The position numbers and the translations under genes were made by a program. From positions 806,001 to 870,000 of the forward strand of contig CAVRWA010000014.1 in the NCBI GenBank assembly GCA_963724805.1: DNA of 64,000 bases, in the 5' to 3' direction. This document shows, piece after piece, positions 11,469-20,465 of the stretch. Under the pieces are notes generated by a model, which was not told where the DNA came from, ran no database searches, and worked only from the letters and a program-made list of their open reading frames with translations. Position 1 is the first letter of the stretch. Each line of letters begins with the position of its first letter. Source of the stretch: CAVQZA01 sp963724805 (GTDB lineage: Bacteria; Actinomycetota; Thermoleophilia; Gaiellales; Gaiellaceae).

Positions 11469-12542
11469 TCGAACAGCCCAGCGACGATCTCTGCCCACGC
11501 CTCGGGCGTGAACCGGGCCGCGAGCTCGCGCGAGCGCGCCCCGGCTCTCTGCCGGAAAGCCGTCGTCCTCCACGAGGCTGCGCAGGGCGGCTCGCAGCGC
11601 TTCGACGTCGCCCGCGGGAACGCAGAAGCCGTTGACGCCGTCCTCGATCAGGTCCCTCGCGGCGCCCACCGCGTCCGTCGCGACGAGCGGCAGACCGGCG
11701 GCTGCGGCCTCGTTCAGCGGCATTCCCCAGGGCTCCGAGCGCGACGGCAGCACGAGCGCGTCGGCGGCCGCATACCAGCGCGGGCAGCTCGTCGCGGTCG
11801 ACGTGGCCGAGGAAGCGCGTCCGCGCCGGCGCGAGCGGCGCGCGAGCCGCTCCTCCTCCGGGCCCGAGCCGGCGATCACGAGCTCTCCGTCGATCCCGTC
11901 GAACGCGCGACAGCAGCACGTCGACGCCCTTCTCGGGCGCGAGGCGGCCGACGTAGAGGAAGCAGCAGCCCTCGATGCCGAGCTCGGCGCGAAGCCGGTC
12001 GCGGTCCGGCACGCGCGAGGCGAACAGCGCACCGTCGACCGCGTTCGGCGCGACGACGACGCGCGCGTCCGGCGCGAGCGTCCGCACGTACTCCTCCGCG
12101 GCTGAGCCGGGCACGACGAACGCCGACGCACGAGCGCGCGAGCAGGCGCTTCGCGTCGCGTGTCGCACCCGGCCGGCTGTCGCGAAGCGTGCTCTCGACC
12201 CATGCGACGGCCGGCTTGCGCGCGGCTCGCGCCCACGCGAGCGCGGTCCAGAACGCGGGCTGGTTCCAGCCGCCGAGGATCACGAAGTCGGCGCCGCGCA
12301 CCCGGCGCGCGACGCCGTGGTTGAGGACGAGCCAGCGGCCGCCCACGGTGAGGTCGCGGCCCGGGAGCCACATCCCAGTCGAAGTGGATCTCGTCCTCGT
12401 GGAGGCCGGTACGGGCGGTCGGGGTTCCGCGCCGCGAGGAAGAGGACGCGCAGGTCGACCCGCTCGGCGAGCGCGTTGAAGAGCGGGATCCGGTAAGGGG
12501 CGGGGATCTCCGTCAGCAGGACGACGCGCGGGCGCGGGTCAC
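11465..12542 (-). CDS. Family 4 glycosyltransferase, frameshifted
   Basis: A GT-B protein starting with RVVLLTEIPAPYRIPLFNAL, the usual opening of GT4 enzymes of capsule loci. ADFVILGGWNQPAFW, FLYVGRLAPEKGVDVLL and a LPSRSEPWGMPLNEAAAAG donor motif follow. I place the start at a GTG (12542) overlapping the methyltransferase stop as GTGA. That requires an indel within the first ten codons, since the conserved strand is one frame away. Further slips lie near 12410, 12180, 11910 and 11780. It ends FTPEAWAEIVAGLFE at a TGA overlapping the next start. Confidence 0.75.
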
Positions 12543-13382
12543 GCTCGGCGCGTCGCGCTCGCGAACAGGAACCAGCCGTAGCGGCGCACGACGTCTCGGC
12601 GGAGGCCGACCGGCACGATGCGCTCGACCGGCCGCCGCAACCGCGCCGGCAGCGGCACCGCCTCGCCGAGCTGGCCCATCACCCGCGTCTCGATCCGCTC
12701 GAACGACGGCGCGAGGAGCGCGGACAGCTCGCCTCGGGTGTAGTGGCGCGCGATCACGCCGTCCGAGTAGCGGTTGGCGATCTCCTCCGGGCTCTCGTGC
12801 AGGAGCTTGAGACCGAAGACGCCGCGGATCAGCTGGTACTGCACCCAGTAGGTGATCGAGTCGCGGTGGTACACCATCAGCGCGACCCGCCCGCCCGGGC
12901 GGAGGACGCGCGCGATCTCCCCGACCACGCGGCCGGTGTGCGCCGAATGGTGAATCACGCCCCACGACCACACGAAGTCGAACGAGGCGTCGGGGAACGG
13001 CAGCTGCTCGGCGTCTGCCTCACGCACGTCCGCCTCGAGCTCGTGCAGCGCCAGGCGCCGCCGCGTCAGCTCCACCGCGGTCGGCGTGAGGTCGACCGCG
13101 CTCACCCGGGCTCCTGCCTCCGCGAGCAGCTGGGCGTGGACGCCCGTGCCGCAGCCGATCTCGAGCACGTCCTTTCCCGCGAGCTCCGCGAACGGGATCA
13201 GGCCCGAGTAGGGCAGGCGCGCCGGGCGGCTGCGCGAACCACGACTCACTCAGGAAGCGGCGCTCGACCTCGGCGAGGTACTCCGGGCTTCCGGGCTCGT
13301 ACGTGATCTCGCCGCGCCAGTCGTAGGTCATCGGGTGATCGGTCCACCACCCGCGGACCTCGGCCTGTGAACGGGTCGGCAT
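12539..13382 (-). CDS. Class I SAM-dependent methyltransferase, leaderless start
   Basis: A UbiE/Coq5-like methyltransferase, probably modifying a sugar or lipid-linked glycan. The first segment MPTRSQAEVRGWWTDHPMTY is joined, after a slip near 13228, to VLEIGCGTGVHAQLLAEAG (SAM loop), DADEQLPF-like DAEQLPFPDASFDFVWSW and the post-motif RVLRPGGRVALMV. The ATG at 13382 is chosen because TAGAAT lies 7 nt upstream. The C-terminus is basic and ends FASATRRA. Acceptor unknown. Confidence 0.8.
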
Positions 13383-13389
13383 CGGCCGG

Positions 13390-13395
13390 ATTCTA
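13390..13395 (-). promoter_or_regulatory. -10 box TAGAAT overlapping an upstream TAG stop
   Basis: TAGAAT on the minus strand ends 7 nt before the ATG at 13382. Its first three bases are the TAG at which one frame of the preceding GT4 stops. Confidence 0.5.
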
Positions 13396-14490
13396 GGTGG
13401 CGCGCCGCGTAGAGCCGGAGCACCCGCTCTGCGGCGGCGTCGGCCGAGAACTCCTCGAGCGCCCGTCGCCGCCCGGCCTCGCCGAGCCGGCGGGCGCGGT
13501 CGGGGTCGCGCAGGAGCTCGTCGAGCGCGCTGAGCGAGGGCGTCGACGTCGCGCGGCGGCACGAGGAGCCCGGTCTCGCCGTCGACGACGAGCTCGGGCG
13601 TGCCGCCGACGGCGCCGGCGACGACCGGCTTGCCCCGGGACATCGCGTCGAGCACGCCGAGCGGCAGGCCCTCGACCCACGAGGGGAGCACGAAGACGTC
13701 GGCCGCCTCGAGCAGCGCCGGCACGTCGCTGCGGTAGCCGAGGAAGCGCACGCGGCCGCCCACGCCCAGGCTCTCGGCCTCCTGCTCGAGCCCGCGGCGG
13801 AAGGCGCCGCCCGCCTCGAGGTCCTCGCCGGCGAGGAGCACGACCGCGTCCTGTCGCTCCAGCCGCGGCAGCGCCCGGATCAGCTCGCGCTGGCCCTTCA
13901 CATCGCAGAGCCGCGCGACCTCGAGCAGCCGCGGCGCCCCGGGCGGGAGGTCCAGCGCGGCGGGCTCGACGGGCTCCGCGGGCTCGATCCCGTTGTGGAT
14001 CGTGACGGTGCGCGCGGCGGGGTAACCCTGTGCGAGCAGGGCCTCGCGCGTCGCGTCCGAGACGGCGACGATCGAGGCACAGAGCCTCGCGGTCGCGTTG
14101 TCGAGCGCGACCTGCGCTCTGCGCCCGACCCCGCCGGCGCGGAACGCATTCTCGACGTGCATGTGCGCGATCACCCTCGTCCCCGCGAGCCGCCCGGCCA
14201 GGCGCCCGACCACGTTGCCGGAGAAGTGGCCGTGCGTGTGCAGGACGTCGGCCCGCTCGCGCCGCAGCAGCGCCGCGCAGCCGAACCACGGCCCGGACGT
14301 CGAGCGCGCCCGAGATCGGCAGCACGTGCGCCCGCATTCCCTCGGCCTCGACCCGGCCGAGGAACGGCCCCGGAGTGGGCGAGACGAAGGAGACCTCGTG
14401 GCCGCGGTCGCGCGCGGCGCGCGCCAGCCGGAGCGCGACCACCTGGCCGCCGGCCACCTCCCCGCCGATCACGAGATGGACGATCCTCAC
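13393..14490 (-). CDS. Family 4 glycosyltransferase, frameshifted
   Basis: A GT-B glycosyltransferase. It opens VRIVHLVIGGEVAGGQVVAL, then VIAHMHVENAFRAGG, VTIHNGIEPAEPVEP, LLEVARLCDVKGQRELI and the donor motif VLPSWVEGLPLGVLDAMSRG, so all main GT4 landmarks are present. Slips lie near 14290 and 13535. The exact C-terminus is unclear: one frame gives a natural helix (ERVLRLYAARHLE) reading on past 13393, the other stops at TAG 13393-13395. The GTG at 14490 overlaps the upstream methyltransferase stop (GTGA). Confidence 0.75.
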   Translation of the reverse strand: MRIVHLVIGGEVAGGQVVALRLARAARDRGHEVSFVSPTPGPFLGRVEAEGMRAHVLPISGALDVRAVVRLRGAAAARAGRRPAHARPLLRQRGRAPGRAARGDEGDRAHARRECVPRRRGRAQSAGRARQRDREALCLDRRRLGRDARGPARTGLPRRAHRHDPQRDRARGARRARRAGPPARGAAAARGRAALRCEGPARADPGAAAAGATGRGRAPRRRGPRGGRRLPPRARAGGREPGRGRPRALPRLPQRRAGAARGGRRLRAPLVGRGPAARRARRDVPGQAGRRRRRRRHARARRRRRDRAPRAAARRRRPRSARSTSSCATPTAPAGSARPGGDGRSRSSRPTPPQSGCSGSTRRAT

Positions 14491-15214
14491 GCTTCGGCCG
14501 GCCCCGTGCACACGGCGACGAGCTCGCTCGCCCGGTCGAGGCCGCCCCGCTCGATCACGAGGTCGTCGAGGGTCGCCTCCGCGGTCGGCGGGGTGCCGAC
14601 GAGCACCGAGGCCCGGCGCAGGAAGCCGAGCCGCCGGCGCAGGCCGGCCACGTCGAGCCGCTGCAGCGTGCGGTGGCGGCGGGTCTGGAGGCGACGCTGC
14701 CCGTAGAGCTCGACCGAGCGGAAGTGTTTCCGGAGCAGGCGCTCGAAGTCCTCGCTCGAGTACTCGACCAGGTGAAACGGGTTGTCCGGCTGCTCGGTGG
14801 TCGCGTCGGCGCGCGGCGTGGAGACGAGGAACACGCCGTCCGGGCGCAGCACGCGCGCGACCTCGGCCAGGTAGGCGTCGCGGTCCGGCAGGTGCTCGAT
14901 CGTCTCGAACGAGCAGACGGCGTCGAACGAGCCGGCCGGGAACGGGAGCGCGGCCGCGTCCAGCACCCGGAACTCGACGTTCGCGGCCGCCGTAGCGGCT
15001 GCTGCGCGTAGGCGATCGTCTCCTCGCTCAGGTCGCCGCCGACGACGTGCGCGGCCGTGCGGGCGAGCTCGGCGCTGCCGTAGCCGACCCCGCACGCGAC
15101 GTCCAGCACCTCCTTGCCGCGGCACCAGGGCTCGGCGAAGACGTACCGCTTCAGGTGGATCGCGACGATGCCGGGCTCGGTCTCGTCCGGGACGATTCGT
15201 TCTGGGTGGCTCAC
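14487..15214 (-). CDS. Class I SAM-dependent methyltransferase
   Basis: A methyltransferase of the type common in O-antigen clusters. It starts GTG-encoded SHPERIVPDETEPG, then HLKRYVFAEPWCRGKEVLDVACGVGYG holds the SAM-binding loop. After one indel near 14995 come FDAVCSFETIEHLPDRDAYL and RVLRPDGVFLVSTPRAD. The tail is long and basic. The start at 15214 has a CATACT hexamer 6 nt upstream. It heads the minus-strand run of about 14 genes down to 1143. Substrate unknown. Confidence 0.8.
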
Positions 15215-15220
15215 AGGGCC

Positions 15221-15226
15221 AGTATG
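15221..15226 (-). promoter_or_regulatory. -10 box CATACT for the minus-strand methyltransferase
   Basis: CATACT sits 6 nt upstream of the GTG at 15214. It overlaps a plus-strand TATGCT (15223-15228), so two divergent -10 boxes share four base pairs. Confidence 0.4.
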
Positions 15227-15228
15227 CT
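15223..15228 (+). promoter_or_regulatory. -10 box TATGCT for the small plus-strand gene
   Basis: TATGCT lies 14 nt before the ATG at 15243 and overlaps the divergent CATACT box. Confidence 0.35.
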
Positions 15229-15242
15229 TGCCGCCCAGAACG

Positions 15243-15500
15243 ATGCGGTCGAGCTCCCGGATCAGGCTGCTGCCGACCTCGTTCGAGTCGGCCCTGATCG
15301 CCGTCTTCTTCCTGGCCCTCGAGCGGCACCCTGCAGCAGTACCTCGGGGTCGCCGGCGCGCTCGCCTACCTCGTGGTGGTCGCGGTGTTGAGTCCGGTCG
15401 CGGTTCGAGTCGCTCTTGCCGTGGTTCATGGCGCACACGAGCGAGCGGTCGGCGCATCAGCGCGCTCCTGCTCGTCGCGGTCGGCCTCCTGACGCTCTAG
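15243..15500 (+). CDS. Small hydrophobic membrane protein, frameshifted, unknown function
   Basis: I do not recognise this protein. The first part reads RIRLLPTSFESALIAVFFLA. After a slip near 15330 it continues LQQYLGVAGALAYLVVVAVL and, past another slip near 15410, ALLLVAVGLLTL before a TAG. That gives two or three membrane segments in about 85 residues. It may be a free-standing small protein or the broken N-terminal part of a larger membrane protein, as the bases to 15640 contain no clear gene. It lies between the divergent promoter and the O-antigen ligase. Confidence 0.35.
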   Translation: MRSSSRIRLLPTSFESALIAVFFLALERHPAAVPRGRRRARLPRGGRGVESGRGSSRSCRGSWRTRASGRRISALLLVAVGLLTL

Positions 15501-15649
15501 CTCACCGTGTGAGCGACCGACCGACACAGGCTCCCGGTGTTCCGGAACAACGTGCTCGTGCAAGGGTCATCCTCGTCACGGCGGTCGTGCTCTCGAACGA
15601 TTCACGCCGCTGGGGGAACCTTGTCGCGGGCTCCGTAGAGAACGGCCAG

Positions 15650-15655
15650 TATCCT
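15650..15655 (+). promoter_or_regulatory. -10 box TATCCT for the O-antigen ligase
   Basis: TATCCT ends 10 nt before the TTG at 15666. The bases around it (gccagtatcc) resemble those at 15218-15228. Confidence 0.4.
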
Positions 15656-15665
15656 TGCCGTCGTC

Positions 15666-17064
15666 TTGCGCCCGGCGTCCGGACGTTTCCCCTTTGGAGT
15701 GCTCGTTCCCGTTGTGGTCGGAGGGACGGTGTTCGCCTTCGCCTGCGGCTCGAGCTCGGTCGCACGTCGTCAGCCAGATCGGCCATCCGGCTCCGCTGGG
15801 CGGCGCTGCTCGTGCTGCTCGCGCTCGCGGTCGGCCTGGGCGTCGAGCGGCGGAGAGGGGCTCCTGCTGCCGCGCGCGGTCGTCGATCGCGACCGTGCGC
15901 GTTGCTCTGCCGTGGCGCTCGTCTCGGCGCTCTGGTCGGTCGACCCGCGCCTCTCCGTCGAGCGGGCGATCTCGCTCGGGATCCTGTTCGCGGCCGGCGC
16001 TCCTGCTGGCGCAGGCCTGCGCCGGGCGGCCGGCCGAGATCGAGCGCGTGGTCGCTCGGGGTGCTCGGCGGCGCGGCGGCCGTCGCGGTCGCCGGGCTGC
16101 ATCGTGCTCGTCGTCGCCCACGGATCGTCGATCCAGCCCGCCACGATCGAGATCGCCGACGCGCTATCAGGGGCTCGGGCGAGAACCCCGAACACGGCGG
16201 CGCTGCTCTTCGCGGTCACGCTGCCGATCGGCGTCTGGTTGCTCCTCGCGGCCGGCGGGCGCCGGCGCCGCGCGTGATCGCGCGCGGCGACCGTCCTGCT
16301 CCTCGTACGGCTCGATCGTCGCCTCGGGTCGCGGGGAGCGCCTTGGTCGCCGGAGGCATCGGGCGCTCGTCGTCCTCGTCGTGGTCGTGGGGCGGCCGCA
16401 CCCGTCGCACAGCCTCGCGGTCGCGGCCGTCGCGGTCGTGACTCGTCGTCGGCGCGGTCGCTCGAGGCGGCTCCCGCAGCCGAGCTCCGACGCGGCGGCT
16501 GCCCCCGCCGTCGTCGTCGTCGGCAAGCCCGGGCCCCGAAGCCGTCCCGCTACGTGGACGTCGAGGCCGACTACCCCCTGGACGCCGACGTCGGCCGGCC
16601 GCTTCCGGGCGGCGGCGAGCCGTGGAAGCCGCGCTCGTTCTTCGGCGCGAGCGGGCGCAGCGTGGCCTGGACGGGCGCGATCGAGCAGGCCGTCGGGCCG
16701 GCCCCTCGCTCGGCTACGGCTTCGGCACCGAGCGCGCTCGTCTTCGTCGACCGCTACTACGCCTTCGTCGGCGGCCTGGCCGAGAACTCCTACATCGGCC
16801 TCGCGCTGCAGCTCGGGATCGTCGGCGCTCGTCGCTCCTGCTCGGCGCTCGTCGCCGCGCTGGTCGTCACGGGGTGGCCCGCGCTCGCCGGCCCGCAGCG
16901 AAGCCTGGCCGCGGCCTGCCTCGGCGTGCTCGTCGCCGGGCTCGCGATCGCCGTCGATCCAGTCGTACGTCTACTCCGTCGGCAACATCGCGACGGCCGC
17001 CCTCTGGATCACCGCGTTCCTGCTCCCGGCGGTCGCGGTCGGAAGCGGGGCCCGCCGTGCCTAG
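15666..17064 (+). CDS. O-antigen ligase/polymerase family membrane protein (WaaL/Wzy type), heavily frameshifted
   Basis: A polytopic membrane protein that would join or polymerise undecaprenyl-linked repeats on the outer side of the membrane. Hydrophobic stretches recur throughout (FGVLVPVVVGGTVFAFA, LRWAALLVLLALAVGLGV, LIVLVVAHGSS). The family's periplasmic loop is seen as GYGFGTERA and YAFVGGLAENSYIGLALQLG, including the conserved His/Glu-Asn-x-Y type motif region near 16770. The frame breaks about every 100 bp from 15790 to 16850, the worst stretch in the window. The last 200 bp are clean and overlap the next gene by 8 bp. Confidence 0.7.
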
Positions 17065-18271
17065 CCCGCGCAAGCCTCGCCTGCTCGTCTTCAACCAGTA
17101 CTACTGGCCCGGCCTCGAGGCGACGGCGCATTTGCTCTCGGAGCTGTGCGGCTCGCTCGCGGAGGAGTACGAGATCACGGTTCTCACGGGTCGGCTCGCG
17201 ATCCCGAAGGCCGATCCGGGCAGGACCGGGCACGACGGCGTCGAGATCGTCCGCGTCTCGTCGACGTCGTTCGACCGGAGCCGCCTCTTCCTCCGCGGCG
17301 TCAACTACGCGACCTACCTGCTCGCCTCCTTCCGCGCCGGCCTCGCGGCGGAGAAGCCCGACGTCGTGCTCTGCATGACCGATCCGCCGATCATCGCCGA
17401 CGTGGCGCTGCTCGTCGCACGGCGCTTCGGCGTGCCGCTCGTCGTCGTCAGCCAGGACGTCTTTCCCGAGGTCGCGGTCGAGCTGAAGCGGCTCGAGAAC
17501 CCTGCGCTCGTCGGCCTGATGCGGGTGCTGATCGGCTACTACCTCCGCCGCGCGGACAGGGTCGTCGCGATCGGCGAGACGATGCGCCGCAGGCTCGAGG
17601 AGAAGGGAGCTCCGCCCGAGCGCATCCGCGTGATCCCGAACTGGGTCGACACCGGGCAGATCCACCCCGCGCCGCGCGAGAACGACTGGACGCGCGAGCA
17701 CGGGCTCGACGGGAAGTTCGTCGTGATGCACTCGGGGAACATCGGCCATGCGCAGGATCTCGACGCGCTCGTCCGCGCGACGACCTTCCTCCGCGACCTC
17801 GACGATCTCGTGGTCGCAGTGATCGGCGGCGGGGCGCGCCACCAGGACCTGCTGGCGCTCACGGAGCGACTCGACGCCGACCGGGTCCGGTTTCTCGGCT
17901 ACCAGCCGCGCGAGACGCTCTCGCTCTCCCTCTCTGCGGCGAGCGTCCACGTCGTCGGCCTCGCCCGCGGGCTCTCCGGCTACGTCGTTCCGAGCCGGCT
18001 CTACGGGATCCTCGCCGCCGGGCGCCCGGTGATCGTCGCCGCGGACGAGGACAGCGAGACGGCACAGGTGGTCGAGCGCGAGGGCTGCGGCGTCGTCGTG
18101 CCTCCGGGCCGCCCCGAGCTGCTGGCGGAGGCGATCCGTGCCGCGCACGACGGCCGTCTCGATCTCGAGGAGATGGGGCGCCGCGGCCGCGAGTACGTGA
18201 CACGCGAGGCCGACCGCAGCGTCGCGACCGAGCGCTACAGGAGACTGATCAGTGAGCTCCTGGGGACGTAG
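17057..18271 (+). CDS. Family 4 glycosyltransferase (WcaI-like), intact
   Basis: A complete 404-residue GT-B enzyme. It opens RKPRLLVFNQYYWPGLEATA and shows VLCMTDPPIIADVALLVA and VVSQDVFPEVAVELKRL, characteristic of the WcaI/WbuB fucosyl- or aminosugar-transferase group. VIPNWVDTGQIHP and FVVMHSGNIGHAQDLDALV open the donor domain, and YVVPSRLYGILAAGRPVI replaces the EGFG motif. The GTG at 17057 overlaps the ligase stop at 17064. The exact sugar is not known. Confidence 0.85.
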   Translation: MPSPRKPRLLVFNQYYWPGLEATAHLLSELCGSLAEEYEITVLTGRLAIPKADPGRTGHDGVEIVRVSSTSFDRSRLFLRGVNYATYLLASFRAGLAAEKPDVVLCMTDPPIIADVALLVARRFGVPLVVVSQDVFPEVAVELKRLENPALVGLMRVLIGYYLRRADRVVAIGETMRRRLEEKGAPPERIRVIPNWVDTGQIHPAPRENDWTREHGLDGKFVVMHSGNIGHAQDLDALVRATTFLRDLDDLVVAVIGGGARHQDLLALTERLDADRVRFLGYQPRETLSLSLSAASVHVVGLARGLSGYVVPSRLYGILAAGRPVIVAADEDSETAQVVEREGCGVVVPPGRPELLAEAIRAAHDGRLDLEEMGRRGREYVTREADRSVATERYRRLISELLGT

Positions 18272-18650
18272 GGCGGCACTCGCGGCCGTCGCGATCCTCG
18301 TCCTCGCCGTGCTCGTGGGCGCCGGGCGCTGGGAGCGGAGCAGGGAGATCGACAGCCAGGCCGCCGGGATGCGGAAGGTCGCGGCGCTGATCGGGCCCCT
18401 CGACAACGGCACGCTCTCCGGGTACCGCGTGCTGCCCGCGTTCGACTGCCTCGTCTACCGGCGCGGTCCGAATCCGTACGCGCTCGAGCTCTGTGTCGAT
18501 CACACCGGCCGCGTCGTCGAGGCAATCGACCGGCGGACGGTGGACCGGAAGATCTGGTCGCTGACCTTCGAGCCGGCTTCCTCGCCGGTGCGCGTGGACC
18601 GCGCCGAGGTCGACCGCCTGCTCGCCAGGATGGGCGCACCGGCAACCTAG
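18252..18650 (+). CDS. Single-pass membrane-anchored protein of unknown function
   Basis: A 132-residue protein I do not recognise. An N-terminal helix (ALAAVAILVLAVLVGAG, residues 8-24) would anchor it with the rest outside. The outside domain has FDCLVYRRG and LELCVDHTGRV, two cysteines about 20 residues apart that could pair. It starts at a GTG inside the 3' end of the GT4 (20-bp overlap) and ends at a TAG that is also the first half of the next promoter. Position suggests an accessory role in glycan assembly. Confidence 0.6.
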   Translation: MSSWGRRAALAAVAILVLAVLVGAGRWERSREIDSQAAGMRKVAALIGPLDNGTLSGYRVLPAFDCLVYRRGPNPYALELCVDHTGRVVEAIDRRTVDRKIWSLTFEPASSPVRVDRAEVDRLLARMGAPAT

Positions 18651-18653
18651 GAT
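18648..18653 (+). promoter_or_regulatory. -10 box TAGGAT formed with the upstream stop codon
   Basis: TAGGAT begins with the TAG stop of the preceding gene (18648-18650) and ends 6 nt before the GTG at 18660. Confidence 0.5.
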
Positions 18654-18659
18654 GGGGTC

Positions 18660-19769
18660 GTGATCGTGCTGATCGTCCTGTTCTGGGGCTCGCTCGCCGC
18701 GCTCGTGTGGACTCACGCCCTGTATCCGCTCGCCGCCGCCGCGGCGGCGGGGATCCGCACGCGCCGCGTCCGCCGCGAAGACGGCTACGAGCCGGCGGTG
18801 AGCGTGATCGTCGCCGCCTGGAACGAGGAGGCGGTGATCGAGCGGCGGCTCGAGAATCTGCTCGCGCTCGACTATCCGGCCGGGAAGCTCGAGCTCGTCG
18901 TCGCCTCCGACGCGTCGAGCGACCGCACCGACGAGCTCGTCGAGCGCTTCGCGGCACGCGGAGTGAAGCTCGTCCGCTGCCCTCGCGGTGGCAAGGTCGC
19001 CGCCCAGAACCACGCCGTGCCGCAGACGAGCGGCGAGGTGCTCGCCTTCTCCGACGCGAACGCGACGTGGGCGCCCGACGCGCTGCGCAAGCTCGTCCGC
19101 AACTTCGCCGACCCGGAGGTGGCCTACGCCTGCGGCCGCCTCCGGCTCGAGCGCGCCGACGGTGGCAACCGCGAGGGCGCCTACTGGCGCTATGAGCTGT
19201 GGCTGCGCGGCAGCGAGTCGCGGCTCGGCTCGGTCACCGGCGGGAACGGCTCGATCTACGCCGTGCGACGGGCCGACTACGTCGACGTCGATCCCCGCTT
19301 CGGCCACGACCTCTCGCTCCCGTACCTGATGGTTCAGCGCGGCCGGCGGGCGGTCTACGACCCGGAAGCGCTCGCCTTCGAGAAGCCGACGCCGACGAAC
19401 GAGGACGAGTTCCGCCGCAAGGTGCGGATGTTCGAGCACTGCTGGCTGATCGTCGGCAGGGGACGGATGCTGAGGCGCCAGCCGCCCGGCTACGCCCTCG
19501 AGCTCGTCTCGCACCGCCACCTCCGCTACGCGAGCGGGCTCCTCCACCTCGTGCTCCTCGGCGCGAGCGTGGCCCTCGTCGTCGCCGGCGCCGGCTGGCT
19601 CTACGACGTGGCGCTCGGCCTGCAGCTCGGGCTGCTCGCCGCCGCCCTGGTCGGCGTCGGGATCGCGCGGTACTACGTGCTCGTCAGCTGGGCCACGGTG
19701 GTCGCGCTGTGGAACGCGCTCCGCGCCGGCGTGCCGCCCGTCTGGGAGAAGGCGGAGGGCACGCGCTGA
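18660..19769 (+). CDS. Membrane-bound family 2 glycosyltransferase
   Basis: A processive-type GT2 of 369 residues with an N-terminal membrane helix (IVLIVLFWGSLAALVWT) and C-terminal helices (residues 290-350). The catalytic domain has VSVIVAAWNEEAVIERRL, VVASDASSDRTDEL, a VLAFSDANATWAPDAL metal site (DAN) and GNGSIYAVRRADYV. The family's QxxRW is replaced by RMFEHCW, so it may be non-processive. No frameshift. It starts at a GTG 6 nt after a -10 box. Next comes the initiating transferase, overlapping by 4 bp. Confidence 0.8.
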   Translation: MIVLIVLFWGSLAALVWTHALYPLAAAAAAGIRTRRVRREDGYEPAVSVIVAAWNEEAVIERRLENLLALDYPAGKLELVVASDASSDRTDELVERFAARGVKLVRCPRGGKVAAQNHAVPQTSGEVLAFSDANATWAPDALRKLVRNFADPEVAYACGRLRLERADGGNREGAYWRYELWLRGSESRLGSVTGGNGSIYAVRRADYVDVDPRFGHDLSLPYLMVQRGRRAVYDPEALAFEKPTPTNEDEFRRKVRMFEHCWLIVGRGRMLRRQPPGYALELVSHRHLRYASGLLHLVLLGASVALVVAGAGWLYDVALGLQLGLLAAALVGVGIARYYVLVSWATVVALWNALRAGVPPVWEKAEGTR

Positions 19770-20395
19770 ACCGCGCGCTCGATGCCACGCTCGCCGGGCT
19801 CGGCCTGGTGGTGATCAGTCCCGTGCTGGGCGGCGCGGCGCTCGCGATCAAGCTCGACGACGGCGGGCCCGTCCTCTACCGGCAGAGGCGCGTCGGCAAG
19901 GACGGCACGGACTTCGAGCTGCTCAAGCTGAGGACGATGGTGGTCGGGGCAGAGGAGCAGGGTGCCGGGTACGCGGTCGATCGGGGGGACACCCGGATTA
20001 CGCGGGTCGGCCGTGTCCTGCGCCGGCTGTCCATCGACGAGCTGCCACAGCTCTGGAACGTCGTTCGGGGCGAAATGAGCCTGGTCGGGCCACGCCCGAC
20101 GCTCCGCTACCAGGTCGAGCGCTACGACGAGCGCCAGCGGCACCGGCTCGACGTGAGGCCGGGGCTGACCGGCTGGGCACAGATCCACGGCCGGGCGGAG
20201 CTGCCCTGGGCCGACCGGATCGAGCTCGACGTCTGGTACGTCGAGCACCGCTCGCCGCGGGTCGACCTGAAGATCCTGCTGCGGACGCCGCGCGCGCTCT
20301 TCGGCGGCACCTACAAGGGCGAGACGGGCGGCTGGAAGCCGCCACCGGCCGAGGAAAACGGGTCCCTTCCGGACACCCCGGGGGACCCCCACTAA
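19766..20395 (+). CDS. Small initiating sugar-phosphate transferase (PglC-like phosphoglycosyl transferase)
   Basis: Transfers a sugar phosphate from a UDP-sugar to undecaprenyl phosphate, the first step of repeat-unit assembly. Landmarks: LDATLAGLGLVVISPVLGG (re-entrant helix), PVLYRQRRVGKDGTDFELLKLRTM, SIDELPQLWNVVRGEMSLVG with the catalytic acidic pair region, and RPGLTGWAQIHGR. About 209 residues, the catalytic core only, unlike the large version at 61990. The start is unclear: the only codon fitting the overlap is CTG at 19766 (CTGA with the previous stop). The C-terminus has an extra Pro-rich tail. Confidence 0.85.
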   Translation: MNRALDATLAGLGLVVISPVLGGAALAIKLDDGGPVLYRQRRVGKDGTDFELLKLRTMVVGAEEQGAGYAVDRGDTRITRVGRVLRRLSIDELPQLWNVVRGEMSLVGPRPTLRYQVERYDERQRHRLDVRPGLTGWAQIHGRAELPWADRIELDVWYVEHRSPRVDLKILLRTPRALFGGTYKGETGGWKPPPAEENGSLPDTPGDPH

Positions 20396-20453
20396 GAACT
20401 GTCGCAGAGAATTCCGCGCGGGTCTGTGCCGGCTGTGTGCCGAAAGAGCGCGG

Positions 20454-20459
20454 TACTCT
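20454..20459 (+). promoter_or_regulatory. -10 box TACTCT for the GNAT gene
   Basis: TACTCT ends 6 nt before the GTG at 20466, with no Shine-Dalgarno between. Expected transcript start is at the GTG. Confidence 0.5.
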
Positions 20460-20465
20460 CCGCCC